Assembly (NCBI RefSeq): GCF_027943255.1
Contig: NC_072892.1
Coordinates: 27,985,792-28,049,791 of the forward strand
Length of the DNA: 64,000 nucleotides
Source of the DNA: Anastrepha obliqua
Taxonomy: Eukaryota > Arthropoda > Insecta > Diptera > Tephritidae
Reading direction: 5' to 3'
Below the pieces are notes generated by a model. It had not been told where the DNA came from. It worked only from the letters and a program-made list of their open reading frames with translations, and made no database searches. Below are positions 14,901 through 27,500 of this stretch, piece after piece. The first letter of the stretch is position 1; the number at the start of each line of letters is the position of its first letter. The position numbers and the translations under genes were made by a program.

Positions 14901-17900
14901 TGCAGTTTTGTGGTTAGAATGTGTAAACAACAAAACAGATAACTTTTAAATTCAAAATACCAAAATGAAACCAACAAACGAGATCAGCTGTTTTTTAACA
15001 TGGCCTTGTATGTATTCGCCTTTTTTCGATGCACTAACACAACGCTTTATCTCTTAAATTGTTTTTTTTTCTGGTCAAAACATATTCTTGCACTTCGCAA
15101 ACTATCTAAGCCTGAAATCTAAAAGAATCTAAGATCATTTTATGTGCTTGCCTCTCCTATTAAGGTACAGGACCGATATATAGAATTGGTTATATCATGG
15201 AACAGCAAGTACGGTGAAATCCTAGATAGGTATACTGCCACATACAGATGAGGAAATATTACTGAAAGGGGTATCCTAACAGGATAACGACACAAAACAT
15301 AATGCTTGATTTGCTGCAAAGTCTATTAAATTTTCTATATCTATATAAATATATGTATATACGGCGGCTACGGCGGTCGAATAACAAAAATAAATTAACT
15401 TAAAGTTTGGCTCGCGACAGGTAAATATATTGAAAATTTAGTAGCTTTACCTTTTTAAATTCTAAAATTCGAAATTTTAAAATATCTCGAAAACCGTGCT
15501 TCTTTTTAATATTCGACTATCATTCATATTTGGTTTCAGCGGAATATTGAGATATCATAAGCTACCATGAGAATTTGTGAAAATTTGTTGCATAAAGTAA
15601 AGTTGAGAATGCTTTCTTGTTCAAGAAATCTTCTTCAGCCTATATGTCACATCAAGCATGAGAATAGTGGATTCTATCAGAGCAAGCCTGCTGCCTTCTT
15701 CACTTCAATATTTGTTTGAACATCAGAGGTTACAATGGAAAGAGAAAACGACCAAACTCCTTCTCTGAAATATGTATTATTAATGTATATAAAATCTAGC
15801 ACCCCAAACTTTTTACTCAGGAGGTATGAAGAAAGCATGAGGATACAAATTTTTACATCCTTAGCATGAATACGGGCTAAGAGTTTATTTTCTTTTCGCA
15901 AGCAAAATTATATATACTCTCAACTCACTAATAAAGGCGAAACATTAGTTTAATTCTAGCAATATTATTATATTAACAATGAGCCATTTGGTCAAATTCG
16001 CTTAACATAGGATCCCAGATGATGAACAGATGTACCAAGAGAATTTTAAATAAGCGAAAAGATCAAAATATGTATACAAAATAAAGAAAAATTTTATCAA
16101 ATCGAATCTCTCTATCAATTACGTGCTCATTTCTAAAAATGGATTGTTTATAAAATTATTATTGATTAAATTGCCTCAAAATCCTTAAAGCCTCAAAACT
16201 TTCAACGAGAAATGTAATAATTTGAAAGAAATGTATTATACAATGAGCACACAAATTTCTTTCTAAGAGTCAACATCTCAGAAAGACTGTGCTTATGAGG
16301 GAGAATAATGTGTTACTATTCTTTGTATATTATATGAATTGGTAATTTAAGTTTACCTCCGCTTTGTAAGGTTCCGGCTCTGACCACTTCCACTGGTGCA
16401 GTTCTCCCGTTTCTGAAAGCGCAATGAAGTCAGAATATAATCCTCCAATTCTTTTGAATTTAATTGTGCCATTTTTGTCCGGCCAAGGTTGCAATTCCTC
16501 CGAAATCCAAATTGGAGAACTTGATGTCGTGTCCTTTTTTTTCAAGTCTTCAATAATAAAAATAATGTTACATAATATATCACGAACTTAAATTCATATT
16601 TATATATATATATATACAATATATATGAGAATACAATATATATGAGAATGTCCCATCTTTCCGTGAGAGCGATTTTGATATCCCGTCTCAATAAATCTCT
16701 ACTTCTTATAAAATACAGTCCAAAAATATGTATGGACCGGGGTTTGTATATTCCAACCTAGCCTCCAACCAAACCTCCGAGTGTATTTCTGCCATTATAA
16801 AGCTCCTCCATTTGGACAACAACATCAAGTCGCACGCCACAAACACCTAACTGAAGTGTACGCGTCATTTATTTATTTTTTTGAAACCACTTCTACCACT
16901 ATTTCTTTAACACACTCGAGCTTGACTTGTTTACAGTAGCACAGAAAACAAACTATGTGACATATCACGCTGAAATTTGCCATGTAAGCTTGTAACAGTC
17001 CTACCAAAAAACAAAAAAATTATTTTTGCCATATGTCATCCGCGGACCGGTTTATTGATACCGTCTCGTTCATATTTGAGTAGAAGGTAAATATCGTGTC
17101 TATTAAAAACGTTTCCTGTTTTGGCAACTATATGCTTTCAAACTCAAGCCTCACATAGGCATGTGAATTAATTTCAACGTACGAAGCTTTAATTGGTTTG
17201 TTTAATATAATATAATGGTTTATCAAAATTTTGTTATCGAGCTCTATCCACCAAAAGGGCAAAAGCGACTACAACTAAATTCTTAAGTAGATGTGTTTTT
17301 TTTTATTACAATTTATAACAGTAAGGATTTCATTTACTCAGTAAGGATTTGAAATTTTGATAGGGAGTAAGAAGGGGTAAGTTATCGATTTATATCAAAA
17401 CAGAAAATCGAACATTTTGTTGCTAACATCCTTTTGGCGATAAGGGCTCGCAATTATTTCATTGAATGGGTATATAAATAACTTTATGATAGGACTTTCA
17501 ACAACCTAACAACTTTAACAGCCATTTTAAGTTGCTGTAAAATTGGAATACTATTAGTACTACATTATGGAGAGTGTGAGAAATTGAACAAAAAACTTGT
17601 TTAAATTAAAAATTTAGAATTAATATATACTTCTAAATATGCACATCTAAATACAAACCTCCGTTATTATCCCAAACATAATCATCCTTATTTAACCAGC
17701 GTCGCGGCCCATAATATTGGCGATCTCTCCAACGACTGAATGCCTCACGATCGACACTCACAGAAGATATTTGCGCAGACAAGCTATTATTTCCAGACAG
17801 TACGCCACCTGAGGTAGTTGTTGACCTGCCTTGATTATCGGAGTTACTAGAACTGGACTGATTCCTTTCGCTGCGTATGCGATCGAACAGCAAACTATAT

Positions 17901-20900
17901 TGAAGAATTAAACGAAGTAAGTAAATGTTAATAAAACACAAAATATTGTATACAAAAATTCTCTTCAAATATTATGACACGAGCAATAGTACGACTATAT
18001 TAAAAGATGTCTATATGAATAGCTTAGGGAAGGTGGAGGAGCCGATGATTACAGGAGTATTACCTGAGATTTTGATTAATTTCAATTATGGCTTTATTTA
18101 TTTACGCTTTATTCTTCATACGGTTTGTTAATACACGCTAATGTGCTACGGCTAATACTCATTAAAAGAATTGCTCTTATGGCATGAATACTACAACGCA
18201 GTGTGCCGTTTCATGAGCCTTCTGAGATATGCAACTAAAGTGCAAATTGCTGCATTCTTACAAGCGAGAAATTTAACGTAATTTGCTTAAACATTGAAAG
18301 CGGCATTTGTTGAGACTGAAAAAGAAAAATATTCCCTAACCCAGACAGCCTACGGATGCAACAATGATACAAAAAGGGATTTCGGGAAAATAACGAAAGA
18401 ATGCTGTATCACGGCGGTGATAGATTAAGAACGTAAAAATTCAATCAAGATCAATGATTTAGTAGACTTTTGCTTCATAGCTAGTGAAAGCAAATGGCGT
18501 ACTAGTGTTTGTCAAACTTCCATTTTAAATGTTTAAGGTTTACTGCTGAACTGACAATTTTTAGACGGATATAAAAATCTGCAAATTAACGTACACCAAA
18601 CTATCATGGGAACGTGTGAAGGTTCCTTTATGATCTCTAGTTCCATTTCGGATAAGAAGAGAGGAGGAAAAATAATTATAACGAGATTGTAGATTTGCAG
18701 TACTCATTAGAAACAATGCACTTATGCTAGGTTACGACATGTTAATTTTTATATAATTTTAGTCTAGTTACTTGCGAATACTGGAATAGTTGCTGAATAT
18801 TTCTTCAGAAAAAAGACCATCGGATGGATCTATTATCACACTGCTATTATCACCATGAAATCCATTATCGAGTAAAGATATTAAATCCTCCGGGACATAG
18901 TTATCTCCTGCTTCCTCAGTGTCTTCTGCTTCTTCGTCGTCTCGAGAAAGCAAATTGTTAACTGCCAAGTTAACGTCTAAATTAGTCCTCTGAAAATGTT
19001 AAAATATAAAACTTTGCTCCATTTACTTAAATAACCATAAAAATGCATACCTGTAGCTCTCTTATTATCAGATTCCTGCTTTTACCCTGTAGAACTACCT
19101 CAGCTTGTGATATTAACTCTTCAGGAACATAAGTTGCTGGCACAGTTACAATCGGACGACTTGAGGGACCACCACCAATAATTACACCTGTGCTACGCGA
19201 GCCTGAGCTTTGGTTCCCAGACCCAGATCTTCCGGTTGTGCGCATAAGTCGAGCTCTTGAACGTGCCAGTTGCCTCGATGACGATGGAGCAACATTTTTA
19301 GAATTAGTAGAAACATTAGAACTATTGTTTGCATTGCTGAAAATTAACAAAAATTGTTATTAATGAACTTAGTACACGTCCACAATACTCACTTCTTGTT
19401 GGTATCGAGCCTATGTAGATCGAGACGCTCTGAATTAATTGAAAAAGCTGCTCGAAATGCCTTGCCGTCTTCTAAAAGCACTCCAATATGGCTTGGACCA
19501 ATCACAACTTCTTTTACTGGGATTTTGAGTTGTTCAAATATTCGATGTGTACCGAACCCAAATCTATTAATTTTTTCAGATACTTCTCGAAGCCTGCAAA
19601 GATATAACGTCAAACAAAACTACAGAGTTAGATAAAAGGCATTATTGGACGATTGAGTGGGCCAGGGAGGGTGAGTGCGAGACAACACGACTAGAATCAT
19701 GAGTAAAGAGGCTATATTCCCTGGAAGATATTACATTTCTCGAGAAGAAACCTAAATTCTTTAGCAAATTCGTCAAATAAGCAGATTTCATCATTATTGG
19801 GGTGGCCGATAACGGCAGCGAGGACGACGCCATTTCCAGAAGGAGCCCTGGGGTTTTGCTTGCTATAAAAGTTTGGTGAACTTGTTGGGAGAGGTTTAGA
19901 TGGAAGCCAAGTTGGTGTCAGTGGGTAAGTATCTATCGTACGTATTAACCTGTTAACCGGGGAATTAGCTATTGCTCAGTCCGTTTCAGAATGGGGACTT
20001 TTTCTTCGCAGCGATAAGTAATATCACACCTCAAATAATAAAGGAATATCGTTTTTAACTTATGGTTTTTATTTATTTTGATAAAATATTTTATAATTCA
20101 AATATATTCAATATATATAACCCCTTTAAGATTTAATAGATAAGAACAACGTAGAACGTAATGCGTTCAATATATTACGATTAATTTACATGACGAAAAA
20201 TTTCGTCATGCCCATTGCAGAAGGCTTTTATGTATGACGAAATATTTCGTCATACCCAGTTAGCAGGTTAAGTGTGCCGAATGGTTTTTTTATCAATTTT
20301 TACATTATTTATCTTTTTATTCCAGGAAGGGCCGGAAACAGTGATGAACAGGAAGTGCGCAGAGTGAGGACTGATTAGAGGCGCAGATGGATAAGAAGCG
20401 GAAGTCACAAGAAATGGAGCACGTGTTCTAAAGCAAATATGTTCCGATTAATAAAACTAAATACTATAATTTTAATTCGATATTGTTATTTCTGTTATAA
20501 GGACTTACGCTTGATGATCCAAATTAAAGGGATTACAAGCATCCATTAACATTTTACGGTCTACTCGTAAAGACCTGTTTTTTTAACTTATTCTTCTGCC
20601 AATAAAACTACTGCAGAAATGAAAAGATCATCCATTGTGTGTGAACATGGCTGTGTGTAAACGTGAAAAAAATTGTTAAGAACAAATCAAAAGCTCACAA
20701 ATTTTCAATAATTTTTCGAAAGCCTCCGATGCTAGCGCTGCACTACTTTTGGTTGGTATAATAATTTTATTGTTATGTAAACCTTTATAAAATAAAATAA
20801 AAATAAAAATGTACAAATATTGACAAAAATCATACCATTAGAGATCATGTAGTGCTGCCTTTAACGAAAGTAATTTAATCGTGTCTAGTGAACAAGATTA

Positions 20901-22427
20901 TCTGGGCTATATAACATGTCAAACCACTCAAAGCACCAGGTCTAGGCTTGATTTATGGTGCCATGTTATGGAACCTCAGAGACGCTGTTGTTTCATGGAT
21001 AGAAGTGCATACTGTCTGCCCTCTCCAAGTTACACTGAGAAGCAGTCCTTAGAGCAGGAATACTCATTTTCTGAGTCATTTTTTATTGCTTTACACTAAT
21101 GTTAGTCCAGTTGCCGAAACGTACGCGTCGACATTGGGTGCAATACAACTTATGCCACGTTTCACGTAAAGAAGAGTCAAACATGGAGGCGCTAAAGTTA
21201 TGGTGCGGGGTAGCTAGCAGAGTAGGCCCAATTTATTTCATTGAAGGCATCATAAATCAATGCTATATATGAAAATATTAGACGAGGTAATGTTACCATA
21301 TGCCACATGAAATATGCCACCGAGATGCAACAGTATAAGGATCCCAAACATACCAACAAGATTTACTGACAACTTGTGGATTGGCATCAATATGTTGTCC
21401 AAAAATTTCGAAATAAAACCTTTATTTTATTGAAAATTTAACGTAGCATATTTGTAATGCCGGCACTCCTATTATTTTGTGAGATGAGAAGGAAAATCCA
21501 TTTCAATATCGTGTCACCTATTCACATGCCCTATCAAACCTGCTCACCTAACCCCTTTCGTGATCTGACAAAACAACACGCTTCTGTGCCTACAATTAGA
21601 GAGTTAGACGCAGACGAACAGGGACTACATCGCACTGGCAGGGTTTAGTAAGCTGCTACACCAACAAAAAATGTATTTCATTTACCTTCCTAACGATTTA
21701 ATTAGCTTTGTAAATGGTAAGTAGTTTTCCAGATATTGCTGTTTCTAAAATGCGTAAAATTGACCTTTGACATCTCTTTATGTTTCCTCGTAAAATGTTT
21801 AGTACTGTTGTAATCTTCATAAAATATTTCTACGAACCAAGGCAATTTCGCAGCAGCAAAATTGAAATTTGGCCTCTAAATTGGAACATTTTATTTAAAT
21901 TACCCTTAAGCTGTCAATCTTTGTTTATAGATTTTAACAAAAACAAAAATACTTTGTTCTTGCTTTTACTCTACAGTTTCAACCTGTCCAATGCGCCTTA
22001 AAACAAGTTAACAATTCTTTTCCATTGTCACTTCCGGAAATAAAGGACTATCGCCATAAATTCAACCATGTAAATTCCAGTATATAAAATAACCACTATT
22101 TCCGTTTAACTCAACACCTTAAAATAATTAATATTATTTCAATACTTATTACGAAGACTACTAAGCACATCTCATGGCAGAATTCACTGTTTTTGGCACG
22201 GGCATGGGAAGGATAAACCAAGTGGCTTCAAATAAATCTGAAGCTCATATATATCCTTTATAGACATATATATGTAGGTATATGATTGTATGAACATAAA
22301 AGCGACTTAAAAACATCTGGTAGCTGCCCGAAAACTAATTTGTGATTGAGTATGCTAAAAATTACCTGTCTATCAACTGCTCATCTGTGCCCGGTAGCGC
22401 CTGTATTAGAAATTGAATTGCAGACAT
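2942..22427 (-). CDS. hyd: hyd (UBR5-type HECT E3 ubiquitin ligase), 15 coding exons, 3' end outside window
   Basis: E3 ligase of the UBR5/hyperplastic discs family, which recognises N-degrons through a UBR box and transfers ubiquitin through a C-terminal HECT domain. Coding exons in transcript order: 22366-22427, 19393-19593, 19051-19336, 18772-18989, 17659-17894, 16357-16547, 11066-14449, 10859-11006, 9396-9629, 8080-8555, 6599-6794, 5945-6538, 4629-5570, 4220-4293, 2942-3273. Every junction has GT-AG borders and compatible phase, giving about 2,524 residues without a stop. Visible domains are a UBA (about 158-203), a UBR box (about 1183-1251), acidic serine-rich linkers (about 1576-1700), an MLLE/PABC (about 2424-2464) and the beginning of HECT. 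The family protein is near 2,880 residues, so about 350 residues with the catalytic cysteine lie beyond base 1. The last visible exon ends inside a codon at a clean donor, so this is a window cut and not a break. The start is the only ATG that opens the conserved N-terminus ([13 protein letters not shown]). Confidence 0.95.
3130..3248 (-). other. hyd: MLLE (PABC) domain of hyd
   Basis: The string [19 protein letters not shown] followed by a helical [14 protein letters not shown] segment matches the MLLE domain shared by UBR5 and the C-terminus of poly(A)-binding protein, which binds PAM2 peptides. It sits at the start of the last visible exon, directly before the HECT segment ([19 protein letters not shown]), the family order. 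Confidence 0.85.
3388..4180 (+). mobile_element. Rosa-like mariner remnant with terminal inverted repeats
   Basis: Ends begin AAGGGTGATCA on both sides (3388 and, reversed, 4180). The interior keeps the second half of a transposase: [33 protein letters not shown], and YLRGYVKPN, with stops and frameshifts. The motif order matches the DDxD mariner branch with long D-D spacing (rosa group). It sits in the hyd intron 3274-4219. Confidence 0.75.
4629..5570 (-). CDS. hyd: hyd exon 13, region leading into the HECT module
   Basis: A 942-base exon covering residues about 2076-2389. It holds the conserved segments [19 protein letters not shown] and [20 protein letters not shown] found just upstream of MLLE in UBR5 proteins. 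The acceptor used is TTTGTACAG at 5571-5573; an in-frame reading further upstream to 5640 is intronic. The donor is ACAG/GTTCGT at 4629. Confidence 0.9.
6940..7080 (+). repeat. SINE fragment (tRNA-derived family), copy 1
   Basis: Contains GGTCCCTCCATTTGTGGAAC, CATCAAGACGCACGCCACAA and GAGCTCGGCCAAACACCC, then an ATATAT tail. The same blocks recur at 16740-16880, 40345-40440 and 60350-60590. Only the 3' body is present here, in hyd intron 10. Confidence 0.75.
7720..7982. repeat. 190-base-apart direct duplication
   Basis: The block CATCTGGCCAGCTCAAGCG and its flanks (7722-7784) recurs at 7912-7976 with a few changes. A 145-codon minus-strand reading across this region owes its repeated peptide to the duplication, so I do not call a gene. 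Confidence 0.5.
8556..9395. other. hyd intron 9, nothing recognised
   Basis: AT-rich intron between exons 9 and 10 of hyd. I see poly-T tracts but no motif, repeat end or coding stretch. Confidence 0.6.
9630..10858. other. hyd intron 8, nothing recognised
   Basis: Short open stretches at 10315-10664 (minus) and 9727-9930 (plus) show no domain and no useful splice context. No repeat boundary seen. Confidence 0.6.
11066..14449 (-). CDS. hyd: hyd exon 7, 1,128-codon central exon with UBR box
   Basis: One uninterrupted 3,384-base exon supplies residues 399-1526, nearly half of the visible protein. It starts directly at an acceptor (TTTTAG then ATGGAAAATG) and ends at GAT/GTAAGC. The ATG at its first bases is therefore an internal methionine, not the start codon, because the previous exon (16357-16547) joins it in phase 0. 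It carries a proline-rich stretch (PPPPSP), the UBR zinc-binding box and serine- and asparagine-rich linkers. Its size and conserved content are as expected for fly hyd. Confidence 0.93.
11890..12095 (-). other. hyd: UBR-box zinc finger of hyd
   Basis: About 68 residues rich in Cys and His, starting near DTCSFTWTG and including [26 protein letters not shown] and [13 protein letters not shown]. This is the pattern of the UBR box, which coordinates three zinc ions and binds type-1 N-degrons in UBR-family ligases. All expected Cys and His positions look intact. Confidence 0.9.
14450..16356. other. hyd intron 6 with exon 6 at its right border
   Basis: About 1.9 kb of AT-rich intron. It may hold old transposon scraps, but none keeps a motif I can name. 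Confidence 0.5.
16740..16885 (+). repeat. SINE fragment, copy 2
   Basis: Diverged copy of the same SINE body: CTCCTCCATTTGGACAACAA, CATCAAGTCGCACGCCACAA and GTGTACGCG near the end. It lies in hyd intron 5 just beyond an AT dinucleotide run at 16600-16630. Confidence 0.65.
17895..18771. other. hyd intron 4, nothing recognised
   Basis: No coding motif or clear repeat on either strand. Confidence 0.5.
18940..19130 (-). other. hyd: UBA domain of hyd (split by a 61-base intron)
   Basis: Residues about 158-203 ([14 protein letters not shown] through [11 protein letters not shown]) fit the three-helix ubiquitin-associated domain found near the N-terminus of UBR5. It is encoded by the end of exon 3 and the start of exon 4. 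The intron between them is 18990-19050. UBA domains of this family bind ubiquitin. Confidence 0.75.
19945..20271. mobile_element. piggyBac-like MITE with TTAA duplications
   Basis: The 327-base unit is bounded by TTAA at 19945-19948 and 20268-20271. Inside these, ends match as inverted repeats: CCTGTTAACCGGG on the left and, reversed, CCTGCTAACTGGG on the right. It has no coding capacity. Near the right end are a stem-loop at 20189-20210 and a perfect 24-base palindrome at 20232-20255, both built on TGACGAAA. TTAA insertion with CC-starting ends is the piggyBac signature. Confidence 0.65.
21090..21410 (+). pseudogene. Tc1-like transposase scrap in hyd intron 1
   Basis: Shifting frames give [20 protein letters not shown] and FIEGIINQ, then [10 protein letters not shown], the order seen in Tc1 transposases (VKHGG..MVWG, IEGIM, DNDPKHT). 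About 300 bases remain, with no intact catalytic set. Confidence 0.55.
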
Positions 22428-24573
22428 TATTTATTTAATTATTTTTGACTCGAACAAATAAACAACAGTTATCATATCGCTTTTCCCACAAATTTAATTC
22501 AACAAACCCCTTTCTACCAGGAAATGTATGCAGAAAAGCAAGGCACTGTATAAGTCGATTTATTTTTCATAATAGTGCGTTCCCACACACAGCTTGTTTG
22601 CGATTTGGTGGTTTGCATATAAAAGACCCTTGCTCTTTTGGTTGATTTAAATAATGTATGCACTTATTGAAATTCTAACATTCAAACCACTAAATAGCAA
22701 TAACTAAATATATATAAGTGCTGATGTTGAATATCAATGCTTCAGTCAGGTGACGTTGACATTCGAAATACAAAATCGCAAGATAAGTATCAAACTAGGC
22801 GCTCAAGTAATAACACCTCAAGGCGATTTGAGTACTATGGTTGGGCCATTAAATAACAGTTACTTCGCGATCTTGACAAGTGTGATGTCAGCTCAGTTCG
22901 CAATACAAAACAAAGAGAAGTAGGAAAAATTACGTGTTTGTGAAAATTCAGTGAATGGCTTGGTAGTTTTGCGATTTATGAGATTTAAACTAATCAAACT
23001 AATGAAAACGAAGTACCGTGTGTTAAATTGTGCTTGGTTATTCATCCGCTCTTACGACACGGCGAATTCGGAAGGCGTAATCTGTTTCTCTATCATTCTT
23101 GATAACACCTGGTATGAACTCGCCTTAGATTATTCAAACTCTAGTTTGTTCTCGATAATCTGTTATCCAAGGCACATCAATAAAGTAGAAACGGAAGACC
23201 AAAGCCCGAAACACATTATGCAAAAAGTTTTCAAAAATACATTTACACTTTTTTCTATACTACACAAGTATGAATACATTATATAAAATGACGACACTTT
23301 GGCAACTCTAATTCTGGCAAAAATAGCTGATAGCTTTGACGAAATTTATCCAAAGTGAGTTTGTTAACATTGTGATTTTTCAAAGCGATATACTAATGGA
23401 TATTTAAAATATTAATAATCCTCCGGAACCACGAGCGCGATAGAAGGAGAGAAAGCGAGTTGTGGCTCTCGAACAAGGACGGGCCAGAGACACTAACAAG
23501 TTAAGAGAGATGGCAGTAAAACAGCTGATTTGTTTTTTTCTTCTTTATACATCAAAATGTCAGCGTAAAATGATTTAACGAAACACTTAAATCTTATTAT
23601 CAAAGTTTGAACTGTACGTGCGTGTTTAGCGGATTTTTCAAAGAAATATAAATTCAAAAACTTTTTATAAATATGTATAAATAAATGAGGAAGTGCCCGA
23701 TTTCTTTAAAAAAAAGGCGGGGATGGAAAAGGACCATTTTTCAAGGTTATAATCGAAGAATCAGAACGCTTGATGTGGTCGAGGGCACTTAATTACACAT
23801 ATCAATCTAAACGGTATAATTGATTACTAAGTATTTGCATATGTAACACAATAAATAAATTAATTCTATTTTTCTATTTTGCCTTCGCAAATAAATGATT
23901 CCTATGTTTTCTACTTCGTCAGGCCATTCTTATGTACAAAATGTATATTTTATAAATATATATATATATATTAATATAATATATGAGAAGGTATATTATG
24001 TATTTTTTATAAATATATAAAAATATATGAGAAAGTGCCCGATTTGTTTTAAAAAAGGCAGTGAAATAAAAGGATAGCTTTTCAATATATTTTACGTTCA
24101 CATATAAATGACTTATATGTTATAGGCCTAGGACAACCTTAAACGAATTCGCTCTCACAACCAATGAACTACTCTTGCAAGTTTACTTTGGAGGAGCAAA
24201 CCTTTTAACGTGTCATCTTTGCTTTGTACGACGTTTTGTATAAATTTATGAAATTCCGGTTCTGAAGAATTTGTAAATGTAAAAATATGAGTATTTAAAA
24301 CATAAAAGTCGATGCCCTGATAAAAAATCGTGGATGAATCGTTATATTTCGATGGTAAATATCGATTTTTTGATGTATCGATGCGAATTTGACATTACTG
24401 CCTGCAACAAATCGTCTCTGAACGTTGATTTGTGTAAACCTCATATATATTCATTTGGAGTATCTCTCTATCGTAAAGCTCTTACAAGTTAATGTTCAAA
24501 GAGGATTAAAAGCAATAAGTGAGCGCCTATACTTGTGTACGCCTTGAAATTAATCAAGTTTACTTAGAGCGAG
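22428..24573. other. Divergent interval between hyd and ELOF1
   Basis: Both genes start outward from this 2.1-kb interval, so it must hold both promoters. A block GTGCCCGATTT with an A run and a GGCNGNGA stretch occurs at 23692 and again at 24036. A 111-codon plus-strand reading at 22951-23286 has no recognised domain and could be part of a hyd 5' leader in antisense. TATCGAT motifs near 24370 are listed separately. Confidence 0.5.
24360..24382 (+). promoter_or_regulatory. Paired DRE-like motifs upstream of ELOF1
   Basis: TATCGAT at 24360-24366 and 24376-24382, 16 bases apart and about 200 bases before the ELOF1 ATG. Each lacks only the last base of the DRE octamer. Likely part of the ELOF1 promoter. 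Confidence 0.4.
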
Positions 24574-27500
24574 ATGGGTCGGAGAAAATCGAAGAGAAAA
24601 CCACCGCCAAAGAAGAAAAATATTGAACCTTTGGATCAACAGTTTAATTGCCCGTTTTGTAATCATGAAAAATCCTGTGAGGTGAAAATGTAAGTTGTAA
24701 AGGTAAACACGTACGAATTTCAGAATTGTAGTTTGCAACATTTTGGGTAATTACATATCTACTCCGTGGTACGAATGAAAAAATTTGGTAAAAAAGGCGA
24801 TGATTATACCAGTCGTTACGTTTTGCCCTCAACATTGATAAATGAAAAACTTTAAATTTTAAATAAAACCCTCGGCGAATTATTTTGACCATCATATTCC
24901 CTTCCACACTGTTCGGGATATGAACAACTTTTGTCTATGTTACGATAATAAAGTCTACTCGGCTATAAAAAGTCAGAACAAAGTGGACAAGAACCTACCC
25001 TGACTTCGGATAAGTAATCACAAAGGGCTAATGCATGATTAACGTAATTCTGTACAATAATAGAAGTTGTGATAAAACTGTTGTAATTTCAATTGCTTTC
25101 TCCTTTCTATTACTACATCAAATCTGGTTTGTTCCTATTTACATATGCGTCTATTCCTATATTTATATATCTCTAAATCACTATAATTTTACAAATAAAA
25201 TTGTTAGATTTACTGTTATCATTTTAATAATTGGTAGTAAATAGTCAAAAGTAAAAGAAATATATATGTATGTATAACATATATTTTGTCATGGTTTTGA
25301 AATGAGGAACTCTGACTTTGGTGATAAAAAAAGTGTGGTCGGAAAACTGGACACTCGCCCCAAACATACCCATTTGTAAATATAATATAAATCATCCGAC
25401 TCCAAATCTGTCAAAACGAGCGTTTTATTATAAAAATTACAGGAGAAACGTTTAAAAATTAAAGTTATACGATTTGTATACAAAGTATTGCTATGAATTT
25501 TTTTAATTTAAGTTGATCAATAAATTTTAAGAGGACAATGTATTCCACAACCAACTTCCGCACATCGTGTATTCATGAAGTACACTGCTGGCTGTTCCGT
25601 CGTTTTATTTGCAGGTTTTCTTGCAGCCTCTGTCTCTTCATGATTCTCCAAAAATTTTTAAATTTGGACGGCTAATCTTGCTAGTAAAATTCAACCAGCA
25701 GCAAACGGTCGGAGTAATTTCTTACCAAGGATTTCCTTGTACATAATTCTAGCCATTGCCCTTAATTTGAACAATCGGGGCCAACACGTAATGATGCAAT
25801 ACATCCACACACCATTATATTCCAGGGGTAAAATAAGTATACAGAAGTTTTATATAGATGAATAACACTTTTTTTTAATGAAAATAATTATAAGGAATTT
25901 TATTTATTTACAATCTGACCCGGTGAACTTTGTTCCGCCCTAGAGGCAATAAAAAAGCAGATTTTTGATTTTATAAAGTTAATTTTTTTAATCAAGTATT
26001 TCAATAAAGCTTTATTAGATTGCACTCTTCAGTTAAGCACCTTGTGATACACGACATTTTTGGTTTTATTATTAGGTGCAAGAACAAACAACGCAAATGC
26101 TTTTCCGACCCATGAACATGCCACATATAATTGACCATGTGAGAAACATTGATCTTCTAGATTCAGACCATAAACTTTCAAGGATTGGCCTTGTGATTTG
26201 TTAATGGTCATGGCGAATGCAAGACGGATCGGAAATTGAAGTCTTTTAAACTCAAACGGAAGATCGGATCATCGGGATCCTCGGAATGAGAACTTCTTCA
26301 CCTTCGAATTTTCGTCGCGTAAATCACATTGTTCATCAATTTATTTACCACCAAACACGTACCGTTGCAAAGGTTTGGTGGGCTTATGTTTCGAAGCATG
26401 ATTATTACTTCGGGGCCAACTTTTAGGCGTAAATTGTGCGACGATAAGCCAGGCAGATCCAAGGAGATTAAAAATTCAATTAGATAGTTGGTAGCTTCAT
26501 CTTCATTTGTTACACAGTCAATGGATTTGAATGAATGCAATGTTCCAATGATATCATTTTGAATTATGTAGTTTAGGTCATCTACATCTTTATTCTTAGC
26601 CGCTAAAACAGCTCGCTCACTCAACCATTCATTATTTTTGTAGTTATTAATGATGTTTGGGAATAGTTTATTGATAAGTTCGTCTTTCGATGAGACAAAG
26701 TTGCAGAAATTCTGAGGAAATGAAATCAATCCACTCGATTCGTCGACAGGTACTCGACCATTACCGATAGTCAGTAATTGCTCAGAGAAATCTTCAGTAG
26801 ATGTATCATTAAGTAATGCAATTCTCATGTTTGTTGTCAAGCAGTATCAGTGTTGCAATCATATCGAAACGCTGCTCGATTCAAATCAGCACTTGATAAT
26901 TCTCTTCTTGTGCATCGAAAATGATCTACTCGTTGATCTCTGTTATTCGCTCGACGACTTCGCATTGCCAACCGATCCGTTTCACGGGCTGCCTCGCTTT
27001 GCTCTTGTGATTGAGAAGCACGAAGTCGAGCCATACTAACGCGCCGCTCTTCACGGTCAATTCCTTGTGCTTCTTCAGTCGTTTCATTCGCAATGTTTCG
27101 TATCCTTCTTGCATTAAGGCTTTGTCGGGAAAGATTCGATCGTCTTGGTCGCGGCATTGATAATGATGATTCAAAGAGAATACAAATGTGTATGTGTGAC
27201 TTCAAATCGACTGTTTCAATCGAAAATATTACAAAAACTGGCTTCACATACTCAGATAAGCGTTAAGTCTAAATTAGGAACAGGGCTCGAACACTTTATG
27301 GGACCCAGAGAGATTTTAAGTCTTTATTCAGAAACTCAGTCGCCTCAGATAAAACGACGAAAAATGCTAAGGATACGATCTTTCTAAAAGGAGCGCTGTT
27401 TTCAAAATAATTTTTTCAAACTTAAGAGAGCAAGGGACCACCTATCGATAATAATACTAAAGTATTTATCTAGGCCAATTATTTCAGCTGAAATCTTACT

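Noticed and set aside
22951..23286. 111-codon plus-strand ORF between hyd and ELOF1
   Set aside because: No recognised domain and no splice or promoter context; likely chance in the intergenic interval.
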